Shown here: one piece after another, positions 1-6,591 of the stretch
How positions within the stretch are numbered: the stretch's first letter is position 1
How the letters are laid out: the number at the start of each line of letters is the position of its first letter
Source of the DNA: Oscillospiraceae bacterium
GTDB lineage: Bacteria; Bacillota; Clostridia; Oscillospirales; Ruminococcaceae
Assembly: GCA_016295145.1 (NCBI GenBank)
Contig: JAEDLR010000053.1
Coordinates: forward strand, 1-14,169
DNA length: 14,169 nt
Direction: 5' to 3'
Made by a program: the position numbers and the translations under genes
Notes under the pieces: generated by a model
Database searches by the model: none
What the model was told of the DNA's origin: nothing
Seen by the model: the letters and a program-made list of their open reading frames with translations, nothing else

Positions 1-2
1 TT

Positions 3-2111
3 TTAGTTTAACAATATCATCAACGATAGGACGAAACGGTTCAACAAAATCACATCACCGATCTTCACATTGTTGTCGCAGTTGACATCGCCTGCCTTGT
101 AATCGTCCGACACAGGAGGCTCGGTGGTACCGGGTTCTACAGGCTTTGCCGTATCGCTCACCAGCAGATAGTCGTAGTAAGTCCAGCCCTCCACCGACAC
201 CAGCTTGATGATATTGGTGCCTGCTTTCAGCTCCACGGGAATGCTTTCCGACTCCCTGAACATGACGGAGAACGGGAAGAACACCTCGCCTTGCTCCGCG
301 CCGTTGACATAGAGCATCTGGGTCTTGCCAAGTTCCTCATATCTTTGCTGATAACCATAGGAAAGATAGTACGTGCCTGCCTCATCGACCGTAACAGTCT
401 GCTCAATGGCATCGTCTTCCCCCTGCAGGAACACATAGCCCGTACCGGAGCAATACTTGTAGTCGATGATCGCAGTGCCGTTGTTTCGGGTAATTGTGCC
501 GTCCTCGCACTCATATGCCCCCTCAACATCCCAGTTGCCGCCATTGCCGCGCTCATAACCATACAGGTCAGAGGGCAGCTCATCCAGTGTGATGACAGCA
601 TCACTGTTGTACACCGTGTGCAGATGGTCTGTGGGATTGGTGGTACCGTCAGTAAGGAAAGAACCGTACCACGGGCAGAAATAAGACCACATGGCACCTT
701 CGTTGAGCATCTGTTCCACAGAGGGGATCTTATCGGTCTCGGCAAGTGCAACCATTTTGGTATCGTTGGAATACCCCACAAGCTTCAGGAACACAGAGGT
801 TGCCGGATCATAGTTCCATGTGTAGGGCGAACCCTCGTATTTATCGTATGCGATCATATCCACATAGGCGTCACCGGGGTACCATTCATCGGAATTATCC
901 AGTTCATAGAGATTCAGTTCCCAGATACAATTGTGCACGCCGTGCTTCTCGGTCAGCAGCGTATACAGCAGCTTCCACAGTTCCTTGAACACCTCCGGGC
1001 CGCGGTCGCCCCACCAGAACCATGCAGTGCCGTCACCGTATCTGCCATAGTTGCCCTGCGCTTCGTGCAGAGGGCGGAAGATCACCGGCACGCCTGCCTC
1101 TTGCAGCATCAGCAGTTGCTCGGCAAGCAATGCAACATTCGCCTCAAAGAATTCGCGCTCCTTGGTACCCTCAGTCAACACTTTTTCGGTATTGAAGGTG
1201 CTGCCGGTTTTCTGGTAGTTTGCATAAGAGCACTGCTCCCAGTCCACAAAATCGCCTAGGGTATAGTTGTCAAAATCCTTGGGCACATTGATGTGCCAGC
1301 AGGCAGTTGCGATGCCACCGCGCTGTGTCACCCACTGGATTATGCGGCCTGTGGTGCCGTCCTCCCAGCCATACATATTATTGTAGTTCATGAAGTCAAA
1401 GCCGCGAATGGCGGGATACTGCCCTGTTGCATCAAAAATGTACTCGAATTCCAACTCAGAATCGCCGTTGTTGCCGCTGCCGTAGATCTCCTGCTGACCG
1501 GAGATGATATAATCCCCGTACTGCGCAGTCATATATTGCATCAGCGCCTTTGTTTCTGCAGTTGCCTTGGGATCACTTGGCGTGGCAGGCACATTCATTT
1601 CGGGCATATCGGCATAGTCGAAAGTTACGGTATCATACAGCACGAAATAGTAACTGCCTGCACCACTGATCTCGATGGTATGCTCGCCTGCTGGAATATA
1701 AAAATAGCCAAAACTGAAGTCGATCCACTCGCCCTTGTTGGGAATCGGCACATTTGCCACTTGCTCGCCGTCCACCGTAACCGTCTGGGAACGGGTACCG
1801 TCCAGATACATCCAGCAGCGTGTAGTGATCTCATACATTGCGCCCTCAGCAAGGTCAACATTCAACTGAATGCCGCCGCCATTTGCGACCCATACAAAGC
1901 CCTCTCCGCTATATCCCGGATACTCTGTGCCGTACACATTGGTAGCAATCTGGCTGCCGCTGATGAGGTCGCAGTCCTCCGCTTCAGCGAACAGCAGCGG
2001 TTCGGCTGCGGTCACCTGCACTGCCGGTACAGCAAGCATACACGCAGTAGCATTGGCAGAGATCGCCATGGCGACAATGCCTGAATGCAAACGTTTGCAA
2101 GTTTCTTTCAT
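3..2111 (-). CDS. Secreted GH26 endo-beta-1,4-mannanase with CBM35-like modules and a truncated dockerin
   Basis: This extracellular enzyme is predicted to cleave beta-1,4-mannan or galactomannan. Residues 1-36 look like a signal peptide: Lys/Arg-containing N-terminus, hydrophobic core, and likely cleavage after VTAA. Residues about 37-168 resemble a CBM35 carbohydrate-binding module (FAEAEDCDL opening). The GH26 catalytic domain spans about 180-515. FRPLHEAQG places the acid/base Glu at E350, followed by the typical WFWWG, and ALAETD places the likely nucleophile at E458. A second CBM35-like module covers about 530-652. A Pro/Thr linker then leads to one dockerin repeat at 672-694 (calcium loop D675, N677, D679, D686). 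The second repeat is missing: the frame ends in LSLMILLN and a TAA, which suggests a frameshift at the window edge. The start has a strong SD (GGGGAGG, 2121-2127) 9 nt upstream. The family call is firm; binding to mannan specifically is inferred from GH26. Confidence 0.93.
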   Translation of the reverse strand: MKETCKRLHSGIVAMAISANATACMLAVPAVQVTAAEPLLFAEAEDCDLISGSQIATNVYGTEYPGYSGEGFVWVANGGGIQLNVDLAEGAMYEITTRCWMYLDGTRSQTVTVDGEQVANVPIPNKGEWIDFSFGYFYIPAGEHTIEISGAGSYYFVLYDTVTFDYADMPEMNVPATPSDPKATAETKALMQYMTAQYGDYIISGQQEIYGSGNNGDSELEFEYIFDATGQYPAIRGFDFMNYNNMYGWEDGTTGRIIQWVTQRGGIATACWHINVPKDFDNYTLGDFVDWEQCSYANYQKTGSTFNTEKVLTEGTKEREFFEANVALLAEQLLMLQEAGVPVIFRPLHEAQGNYGRYGDGTAWFWWGDRGPEVFKELWKLLYTLLTEKHGVHNCIWELNLYELDNSDEWYPGDAYVDMIAYDKYEGSPYTWNYDPATSVFLKLVGYSNDTKMVALAETDKIPSVEQMLNEGAMWSYFCPWYGSFLTDGTTNPTDHLHTVYNSDAVITLDELPSDLYGYERGNGGNWDVEGAYECEDGTITRNNGTAIIDYKYCSGTGYVFLQGEDDAIEQTVTVDEAGTYYLSYGYQQRYEELGKTQMLYVNGAEQGEVFFPFSVMFRESESIPVELKAGTNIIKLVSVEGWTYYDYLLVSDTAKPVEPGTTEPPVSDDYKAGDVNCDNNVKIGDVILLNRFVLSLMILLN
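2086..2099. promoter_or_regulatory. cre-like / LacI-family operator palindrome inside the mannanase 5' coding region
   Basis: TGCAAACGTTTGCA is a perfect 14-bp palindrome with the central CG typical of LacI-family operators. It fits the relaxed catabolite-responsive element pattern TGNAANCGNTNNCA. It overlaps codons 5-9 of the mannanase (Cys-Lys-Arg-Leu-His), about 40-55 bases downstream of the predicted transcription start. Repressors such as CcpA can block elongation from such internal sites. Whether CcpA or a mannan-specific LacI-type regulator binds is not decidable here. Confidence 0.5.
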
Positions 2112-2145
2112 GGTGAAAAACCTCCCCGATACTCAAAGTACAGTC

Positions 2146-2174
2146 ATTATATCATAATTCGCGAATTTTTGCAA
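2146..2174 (-). promoter_or_regulatory. Sigma-A promoter of the mannanase gene
   Basis: On the minus strand a TTGCAA -35 box (2169-2174) is followed after exactly 17 bases by a perfect TATAAT -10 box (2146-2151). The predicted start is near 2139, leaving a leader of about 28 bases that carries the GGGGAGG ribosome binding site. The distance to the gene and the spacing are canonical. Confidence 0.75.
2156..2167. promoter_or_regulatory. 12-bp palindrome in the mannanase promoter spacer, candidate operator
   Basis: AATTCGCGAATT is a perfect palindrome lying between the -35 and -10 boxes of the mannanase promoter. A dimeric regulator bound here would occlude RNA polymerase, so repressor binding is the natural reading. 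The cognate regulator is not encoded in this window. Chance occurrence in an AT-rich spacer is possible. Confidence 0.35.
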
Positions 2175-2311
2175 GATACGGAATAATTTCTGTGCATTAT
2201 GCCGTTTGTAGCAAGTTGCGTTAAGTATAATATCACTATGATTCACAATTTTTGCTTCAATAAAGCGGCTGCGCTGAACCACAGCAATGGAAGCAGAAAA
2301 ATCTGTCGAAA

Positions 2312-2361
2312 TTTGCAGAAATTTAACATGGATTTTACAAAGCACAAAACTGAATTTAACA
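2312..2361 (+). promoter_or_regulatory. Array of PhoP-type boxes upstream of the phosphate transporter
   Basis: Four hexamers sit in a strict 11-base register: TTTGCA (2312), TTAACA (2323), TTTACA (2334) and TTAACA (2356). Position 2345 (CAAAAC) does not match. Three of the four fit the Bacillus PhoP box TT(A/T/C)A(C/T)A with 5-base spacers, and the first has one mismatch. The last box ends 9 bases before a -10-like TAGAAT, which is the arrangement expected of activator-dependent Pho promoters without a good -35. The downstream gene encodes a Na/Pi cotransporter with a PhoU domain, so phosphate-starvation control is a consistent inference. Confidence 0.55.
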
Positions 2362-2370
2362 TTTTGCTGC

Positions 2371-2376
2371 TAGAAT
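2371..2376 (+). promoter_or_regulatory. -10 element (TAGAAT) of the Na/Pi transporter gene
   Basis: TAGAAT differs from TATAAT by one base and lies directly downstream of the Pho-like boxes, with no recognisable -35 box about 17 bases upstream. Transcription would begin near 2383. This would leave only about 7 bases before the ATG at 2390 and argues against that codon as the start. Confidence 0.45.
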
Positions 2377-2400
2377 ATCCTGTGGAATTATGTATTCTCT

Positions 2401-2440
2401 GGAAAGGAGCGTTGTGCCCTTTGGCACAACAACGGAACCT
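2401..2440 (+). promoter_or_regulatory. Translation initiation region with a hairpin between SD and ATG
   Basis: A good SD, GGAAAGGAG (2401-2409), is followed one base later by a perfect inverted repeat: GTTGTGCC (2411-2418), loop CTTT, GGCACAAC (2423-2430). The ATG at 2441 begins 31 bases after the SD. If the 20-base hairpin folds, the effective spacing becomes 11 bases. The inverted repeat could instead be a DNA operator. An in-frame GTG at 2414, 4 bases after the SD and inside the stem, is an alternative start. Confidence 0.45.
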
Positions 2441-4204
2441 ATGGATATTTTTTCGGTCATTACGCTCATCGGCGGGCTTGCATTCTTCCTATATGGCATG
2501 AATATCATGTCATCGGGGCTTGAGAAGATCGCAGGCGGCAAAATGGAGCATATGCTCCGTAAGGTGGCATCCAACAAGCTGCTGAGTCTGCTTGTTGGCG
2601 CATGCATCACCATTGCCATTCAGTCTTCCTCTGCACTGACCGTTATGCTGGTGGGTCTTGTCAATTCGGGTATCCTTTCTTTTGGTGAAACCATCGGCGT
2701 ACTGATGGGCTCCAACATCGGCACAACGCTGACCGCATGGCTGCTGAGTCTTGCCGGTCTGGAAAGTGGCAATATCTTCGTCAGCCTGCTGAAGCCCAAG
2801 AATTTTGCCCCCATTCTGGCACTGATCGGCGTCATCATGATTATGGTGGGCAAAACTCAGAAGCGCAAGAGCATCGGTAACATTGCAGTGGGTTTCTCCG
2901 TGCTGATGTACGGTATGACCATGATGTCTGACGCGATGGCACCCCTTGCCGATATGCCGCAGTTCAAGGATCTGATGACCGCCTTCAAGAATCCCCTGCT
3001 GGCACTGCTATTCAGTGCAGCATTTACCGGCGTAATCCAAAGCTCGGCTGCATCGGTTGGTATTCTGCAGGCACTCTCGCTGACTGGTGAAGTCACCTAC
3101 GGCATTGCGTTCCCGATTATCATGGGTCAGAACATTGGCACCTGTGTCACTGCAATGATCTCCAGCATCGGCGTAAACAAAAACGCCAAAAAGGTTGCCG
3201 TGGTGCATCTCTCCTTTAATATCATCGGCACGGTCATATGCCTTGTGCCCTTTATGCTCGTTGAGGCGATCTTTCACCCTGCCATCATCGACACTGCCAT
3301 CTCCCCCTTCATGATTGCCGTCTGCCACAGTCTGTTCAATGTCATCACCACGCTGATCCTGTTGCCCTTTACCAAGCAACTGGAAAAGTTTGCCAACAAG
3401 GTCATCAAGGAAGAACCCACTGCCAAGAGCGAGGATAACATCATGATGGACGACCGTCTTTTGACCATGCCTGCTTTTGCGGTTGCCAAGGCAAATGAAG
3501 CCGCCATCGAAATGGCAACTGCCGCACGGGTTGCCGTTATGGAGGGTACCTCGCTGCTGACGAAGTGGAGCGATGAGGTTGCACAGCAGGTCGATCAACT
3601 GGAGGATGACATCGACCGCTACGAGGACAAGCTTGGCACCTATCTGGTCAAGCTTTCCCACACGCAGCTTTCCGATGCAGACCATCGCAAGGTTGCGAAA
3701 ATGCTGCACTCCATCAACGATCTGGAGCGTATGGGCGACCATGCCAAGAATCTGATCGGAGTTGCCGACGAGATCACGAAAAAGGGAATCACCTTCTCCC
3801 AGCATGCTACTGAGGAGCTTGCGATTCTGACACAGGCACTGCATGAGATCGTTGAGCGTACGATTAAAGCGTTCAATGAAAATGATCTTGCCCTTGCTGC
3901 CAGTATAGAGCCGCTGGAACAGGTCATCGACAGCCTGATCTCAGAGATCAAGGCAAGGCATATTCTCCGCTTGCAGCGCGGCAACTGCACCATTGAACTG
4001 GGATTCATCCTGACGGATCTGCTGAACAACTACGAGCGTATCTCCGATCACTGCTCCAATGTTGCCGTGGCGCTCATCGAGGCGGAGCATGATACCTTTG
4101 AGGCACACAGCTATCTGCATAACATCAGGGAAGCCGAGAATGCCGGTTTCCAAGATCTGTATGAAAGCTACCGCACACAATTTGCGCTGCGTCCCAAAAC
4201 TTGA
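2441..4204 (+). CDS. Na+/phosphate cotransporter (NptA family) with C-terminal PhoU domain
   Basis: This 587-residue membrane protein is predicted to import phosphate with sodium. The N-terminal half (about 1-312) holds two inverted Na/Pi-cotransporter repeats with the signature AIQSSSALTV (QSSS at 61-64) and GVIQSSAASV (QSSA at 200-203). The paired SNIGTT (91-96) and QNIGTC (230-235) segments are also present, and many hydrophobic segments lie between. The C-terminal half (about 345-555) is a cytosolic PhoU-like helical bundle with both metal-binding signatures, LERMGDHAKN (428-437) and YERISDHCSN (531-540). The frame stays open upstream to an ATG at 2390, but family members begin like MDIFSVITLIGGLAFFLYGM, so the ATG at 2441 is preferred. 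The gene stands alone, with Pho-like boxes upstream and a terminator downstream. PhoU fusion is common in this family and suggests feedback by phosphate signalling. Confidence 0.93.
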   Translation: MDIFSVITLIGGLAFFLYGMNIMSSGLEKIAGGKMEHMLRKVASNKLLSLLVGACITIAIQSSSALTVMLVGLVNSGILSFGETIGVLMGSNIGTTLTAWLLSLAGLESGNIFVSLLKPKNFAPILALIGVIMIMVGKTQKRKSIGNIAVGFSVLMYGMTMMSDAMAPLADMPQFKDLMTAFKNPLLALLFSAAFTGVIQSSAASVGILQALSLTGEVTYGIAFPIIMGQNIGTCVTAMISSIGVNKNAKKVAVVHLSFNIIGTVICLVPFMLVEAIFHPAIIDTAISPFMIAVCHSLFNVITTLILLPFTKQLEKFANKVIKEEPTAKSEDNIMMDDRLLTMPAFAVAKANEAAIEMATAARVAVMEGTSLLTKWSDEVAQQVDQLEDDIDRYEDKLGTYLVKLSHTQLSDADHRKVAKMLHSINDLERMGDHAKNLIGVADEITKKGITFSQHATEELAILTQALHEIVERTIKAFNENDLALAASIEPLEQVIDSLISEIKARHILRLQRGNCTIELGFILTDLLNNYERISDHCSNVAVALIEAEHDTFEAHSYLHNIREAENAGFQDLYESYRTQFALRPKT

Positions 4205-4250
4205 GTATCGCTTTTCCCTGTATCCTTTTCATAGATTGGACACCTATACA

Positions 4251-4288
4251 TCACTGGGGGGCATATGGATGCCCCCCAGTGAAATTTT
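4251..4288 (+). terminator. Rho-independent terminator after the Na/Pi transporter
   Basis: A perfect 14-bp stem (4251-4264 with 4269-4282) rich in G/C (six G against six C) has a 4-base ATGG loop and is followed by AATTTT. It lies 46 bases after the transporter stop codon. The tail is short on the plus strand and poor on the minus strand. The hairpin may still help to stop transcripts arriving from the convergent rqcP gene. Confidence 0.75.
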
Positions 4289-4364
4289 ATGCGGCGTTTT
4301 CGCAATGCAAATTGAGAGAAAGCCCTTTTTCAGTAGGGTTGCCTTCAGTCAATGGGAAAGAGCG

Positions 4365-4607
4365 TTACGGTTCAATGGTATACATGGTTGCGGCGTCCTC
4401 TTTGCGGATGACCTCGTTGACGGCGGCAACGCGCACACGCATCACCTTTTGTCCCAAGGCGATCTCCAACAGGTCGCCGATCTTCACCTCATAGGATGCT
4501 CTTGCAGGCTTACCGTTGACGGAAACCCTGCCTGCATCACAGGCTTCATTGGCAACGGTTCTGCGCTTCATCAGCCTCGAAACTTTCAGATATTTATCCA
4601 ATCGCAC
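4365..4607 (-). CDS. rqcP: RqcP (YabO-type) S4-domain RNA-binding protein, ribosome quality control
   Basis: The 80-residue protein consists almost wholly of an S4 RNA-binding domain. It opens with MRLDKYLKVSRLMKRR, followed by the conserved GRVSVNGKPA loop (26-35) and KIGDLLEI. In Bacillus this protein, also called YabO and related to Hsp15, binds stalled 50S subunits and helps RqcH add C-terminal alanine tails. The start codon is GTG, with a GGGAGG SD (4616-4621) 8 bases upstream. It follows mazG after 24 bases, as yabO follows yabN (mazG) in Bacillus, which supports the assignment. Its usual downstream partners in spore formers (yabP, yabQ, divIC) are absent; the next gene is convergent. 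Confidence 0.9.
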   Translation of the reverse strand: MRLDKYLKVSRLMKRRTVANEACDAGRVSVNGKPARASYEVKIGDLLEIALGQKVMRVRVAAVNEVIRKEDAATMYTIEP

Positions 4608-4631
4608 AGTGTATTCCTCCCTAAGCGATGT

Positions 4632-5468
4632 TCAGTGTTTTGCCTGGGATTTTGCTTTTGCCCAGTAGGTATCCAGCACCTCCAGAGGGAGGTCGGGCAT
4701 CTGTTTGCCATCAGCAAGCACCAACTGCTCGGTGGCTGCAAAACGGTTCTTGAATTTCAATGCGGCACGGCGCAGGGCGTTCTCCGCGTCAATCCCCAGA
4801 TGACGGGCAGTATTCACGCAGGAGAAAAGCAAATCGCCAAGTTCTTCCTCAATCTCGTCAGCATTGCCGCTTTTCATGGCGGCTTCCAACTCATCCGCTT
4901 CACCGCGCACACAAGCAAAGGCAGCCTCGGCAGAGTCCCAATCCATGCCTGCACGGGATGCCCGTTTGCCAAGCTTCTGGGCGTACATCAATGCCGGCAG
5001 AGCCTTGCACACGCCATCCAGCGTATCCGTGTAGGTTTTCTGCGATTTGGTCTCCTTTTTGATGGCATCCCAGTTTTTCAGCACCTCGCCGCTGTCGCTG
5101 ACGGTCACATTGCCAAACACATGGGGATGCCGCACGATCAGCTTGCGTGCCAGCTCGTCACAGATATCCTCAAAGGTGAAGCGTTGCTGTTCCTGCTCAA
5201 TACAAGCATGAAAAACCACCTGCAGCAGCACATCGCCCAATTCCTCACGGAGCATGGCAGGGTCATCGCAGTCGATTGCCTCAATTGCCTCATAGCACTC
5301 CTCAAGAAAATCGGCACGAATGGATTGATGAGTCTGTTCTCTGTCCCAGGGACAGCCCTTTTCGCTGCGCAGCAGCAGCATGACTTCCATCAGGGCGTTC
5401 ATATCGTAGCGCGGCAGCGCACGCACTGCTGCAATGCGCTGGTCAATGGTCATGGTTTCCGAATCCAT
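4632..5468 (-). CDS. mazG: Nucleoside triphosphate pyrophosphohydrolase MazG
   Basis: MazG hydrolyses NTPs and dNTPs to monophosphates and pyrophosphate and is thought to remove damaged nucleotides. The 278-residue protein has two MazG domains. The first carries GCPWDREQTHQSIRADF (38-54), the acidic metal-binding helix EECYEAIEAI (56-65) and EELGDVLLQVVFHA (75-88). The second carries EADELEAAM (190-198) and EEELGDLLFSCVNTARHLG (207-225). Both Glu/Asp metal sites appear intact. The frame extends upstream to 5522, but the ATG at 5468 has a near-ideal SD (AAGGAG) 7 bases before it, whereas the extra 18 residues do not look conserved. It lies 65 bases after trpS and 24 bases before rqcP, probably in the same operon. 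The N-terminal methylase-like domain found in Bacillus YabN is absent. Confidence 0.93.
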   Translation of the reverse strand: MDSETMTIDQRIAAVRALPRYDMNALMEVMLLLRSEKGCPWDREQTHQSIRADFLEECYEAIEAIDCDDPAMLREELGDVLLQVVFHACIEQEQQRFTFEDICDELARKLIVRHPHVFGNVTVSDSGEVLKNWDAIKKETKSQKTYTDTLDGVCKALPALMYAQKLGKRASRAGMDWDSAEAAFACVRGEADELEAAMKSGNADEIEEELGDLLFSCVNTARHLGIDAENALRRAALKFKNRFAATEQLVLADGKQMPDLPLEVLDTYWAKAKSQAKH

Positions 5469-5494
5469 AGTATCACTCCTTATCAAAGCAGAAA

Positions 5495-5527
5495 CGGCGG
5501 TATCTTCAGCAACCAAAAGCACCGCCG
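5495..5527 (-). terminator. Possible weak intercistronic hairpin between trpS and mazG
   Basis: Arms CGGCGGT and ACCGCCG (7 bp) are separated by a 19-base loop. On the minus strand they are followed by a broken T-rich stretch (TTTCTGCTTT) just before the mazG ribosome binding site. This could attenuate transcription or protect the trpS end. The long loop and interrupted T tract make it a weak candidate. Confidence 0.3.
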
Positions 5528-5533
5528 CACCTA

Positions 5534-6553
5534 TTATTTATGATCCACAAAGCCCACGCGGCGGTACACCTTGGAAAGCACCTTGCGCGTCATACGATAT
5601 GCCTGCTCACTGCCGGTAGCAATGCACTCGTTGAGATATGCCTTATCTGCGTAGAGTCTTGCATACTCATTGCGCACGGGTGCAAGATGATCTGCTACCG
5701 CCTCGCCAACGGCAATCTTGAAATCGCCATAGCCGCGCCCTGCAAACTCGACGGTAATCTCGTCCATGGTCTTGCCGGTAACGCAACCATAAATTGTCAT
5801 TAGATTATTGATACCGTCCTTTCCCTCACGGTAGCAGACTTCTGCATCGGAATCGGTGACGGCGCGCTTGAATTTGCGCATAATGGTATCCTTGTCATCC
5901 AGAATATAAACGCAGGCATTGGCGTTTTCATCGGATTTGGACATCTTCTTAGTGGGATCCTGCAACGACATCACGCGGGCACCGTTTTGCGGCACATAGG
6001 GCTCCGGCACGGTAAAGGTATCGCCAAACCGCTGATTGAACCGCACGGCAACATTTCTGGCAAGTTCCAGATGCTGCTTCTGGTCGGCACCGATGGGCAC
6101 CAGATCCGCATTATATGCGAGGATATCGGCTGCCATCAGCACAGGGTAGGTAAACAGACCTGCGTTGATGTTATCTGCATGGCGGGCACTCTTATCCTTG
6201 AACTGCGTCATACGGCTCAATTCGCCAAACATGGTAGAGCAGGAAAGCACCCAGCTCAACTCTGCATGATTGGGATTGTGGCTCTGGATAAAGGCAACGC
6301 TTTTCTGCGGGTCAATGCCGCAGGCAAGCATCAGCGCATAGGCACGCATCGTATTGTTGCGCAGCTCGGCAGGCCCCTGCATGACGGTAATGGCATGCAG
6401 GTCTACGATGCAGTAGATGCACTCGTATTCATCCTGCAATTTGCCCCAGTTGCGCACCGCACCGATATAATTGCCCAGTGTGAAAACGCCCGTGGGCTGA
6501 ATACCGCTGAAGATACGCTTTTTCGGGGCGGCTGTTGATTCATGTTGACACAT
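5534..6553 (-). CDS. trpS: Tryptophanyl-tRNA synthetase
   Basis: The enzyme charges tRNA(Trp) with tryptophan using ATP. The 339 residues match the usual bacterial length. The class I signatures are clear: the HIGH-equivalent segment PTGVFTLGNYIGA (20-32) and KMSKS (203-207). The Trp-binding helix region FTYPVLMAADILAYNADLVP (134-153) and the family motif GADQKQHLELAR (155-166) are also present. The chosen ATG gives a short extra N-terminus before RIFSGIQPTG. An AAGGAA SD lies about 12 bases upstream, somewhat far. Only 38 bases separate it from the preceding gene, so there is no room for a dedicated T-box leader. It is probably co-transcribed from the promoter at 7168-7196. Confidence 0.96.
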   Translation of the reverse strand: MCQHESTAAPKKRIFSGIQPTGVFTLGNYIGAVRNWGKLQDEYECIYCIVDLHAITVMQGPAELRNNTMRAYALMLACGIDPQKSVAFIQSHNPNHAELSWVLSCSTMFGELSRMTQFKDKSARHADNINAGLFTYPVLMAADILAYNADLVPIGADQKQHLELARNVAVRFNQRFGDTFTVPEPYVPQNGARVMSLQDPTKKMSKSDENANACVYILDDKDTIMRKFKRAVTDSDAEVCYREGKDGINNLMTIYGCVTGKTMDEITVEFAGRGYGDFKIAVGEAVADHLAPVRNEYARLYADKAYLNECIATGSEQAYRMTRKVLSKVYRRVGFVDHK

Positions 6554-6591
6554 ACTGTGTACTCGTTCCTTTCGGTTATGCTGTCTTATGT

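Noticed and set aside
291..1259. Plus-strand open frame of 322 codons opposite the mannanase
   Set aside because: It is antisense to the GH26 and CBM domains, has no ribosome binding site or recognisable motif, and is explained by codon bias on the other strand.
2226..2231. Plus-strand TATAAT upstream of the Pho-like boxes
   Set aside because: No acceptable -35 box is found 16-18 bases upstream, and it lies over 200 bases from the gene start.
2390..2440. N-terminal extension of the Na/Pi transporter from the ATG at 2390
   Set aside because: The ATG lacks a good SD and would lie only about 7 bases after the predicted transcription start. The family begins at MDIF.
4310..4345. Separate minus-strand terminator after rqcP
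   Set aside because: The only candidate stem has about four paired bases and an interrupted T tract.
5469..5522. 18-residue N-terminal extension of MazG
   Set aside because: The internal ATG at 5468 has AAGGAG at ideal spacing, and the extension lies in the intercistronic region overlapping a possible hairpin.
4059..5543. Plus-strand open frame of 494 codons across the end of the transporter, rqcP and mazG
   Set aside because: It is antisense to two clearly recognised genes, runs through a strong terminator hairpin and has low-complexity Cys/His-rich translation with no family resemblance.
6554..6591. Possible T-box leader for trpS
   Set aside because: Only 38 bases separate trpS from the preceding gene, too short for a T-box.
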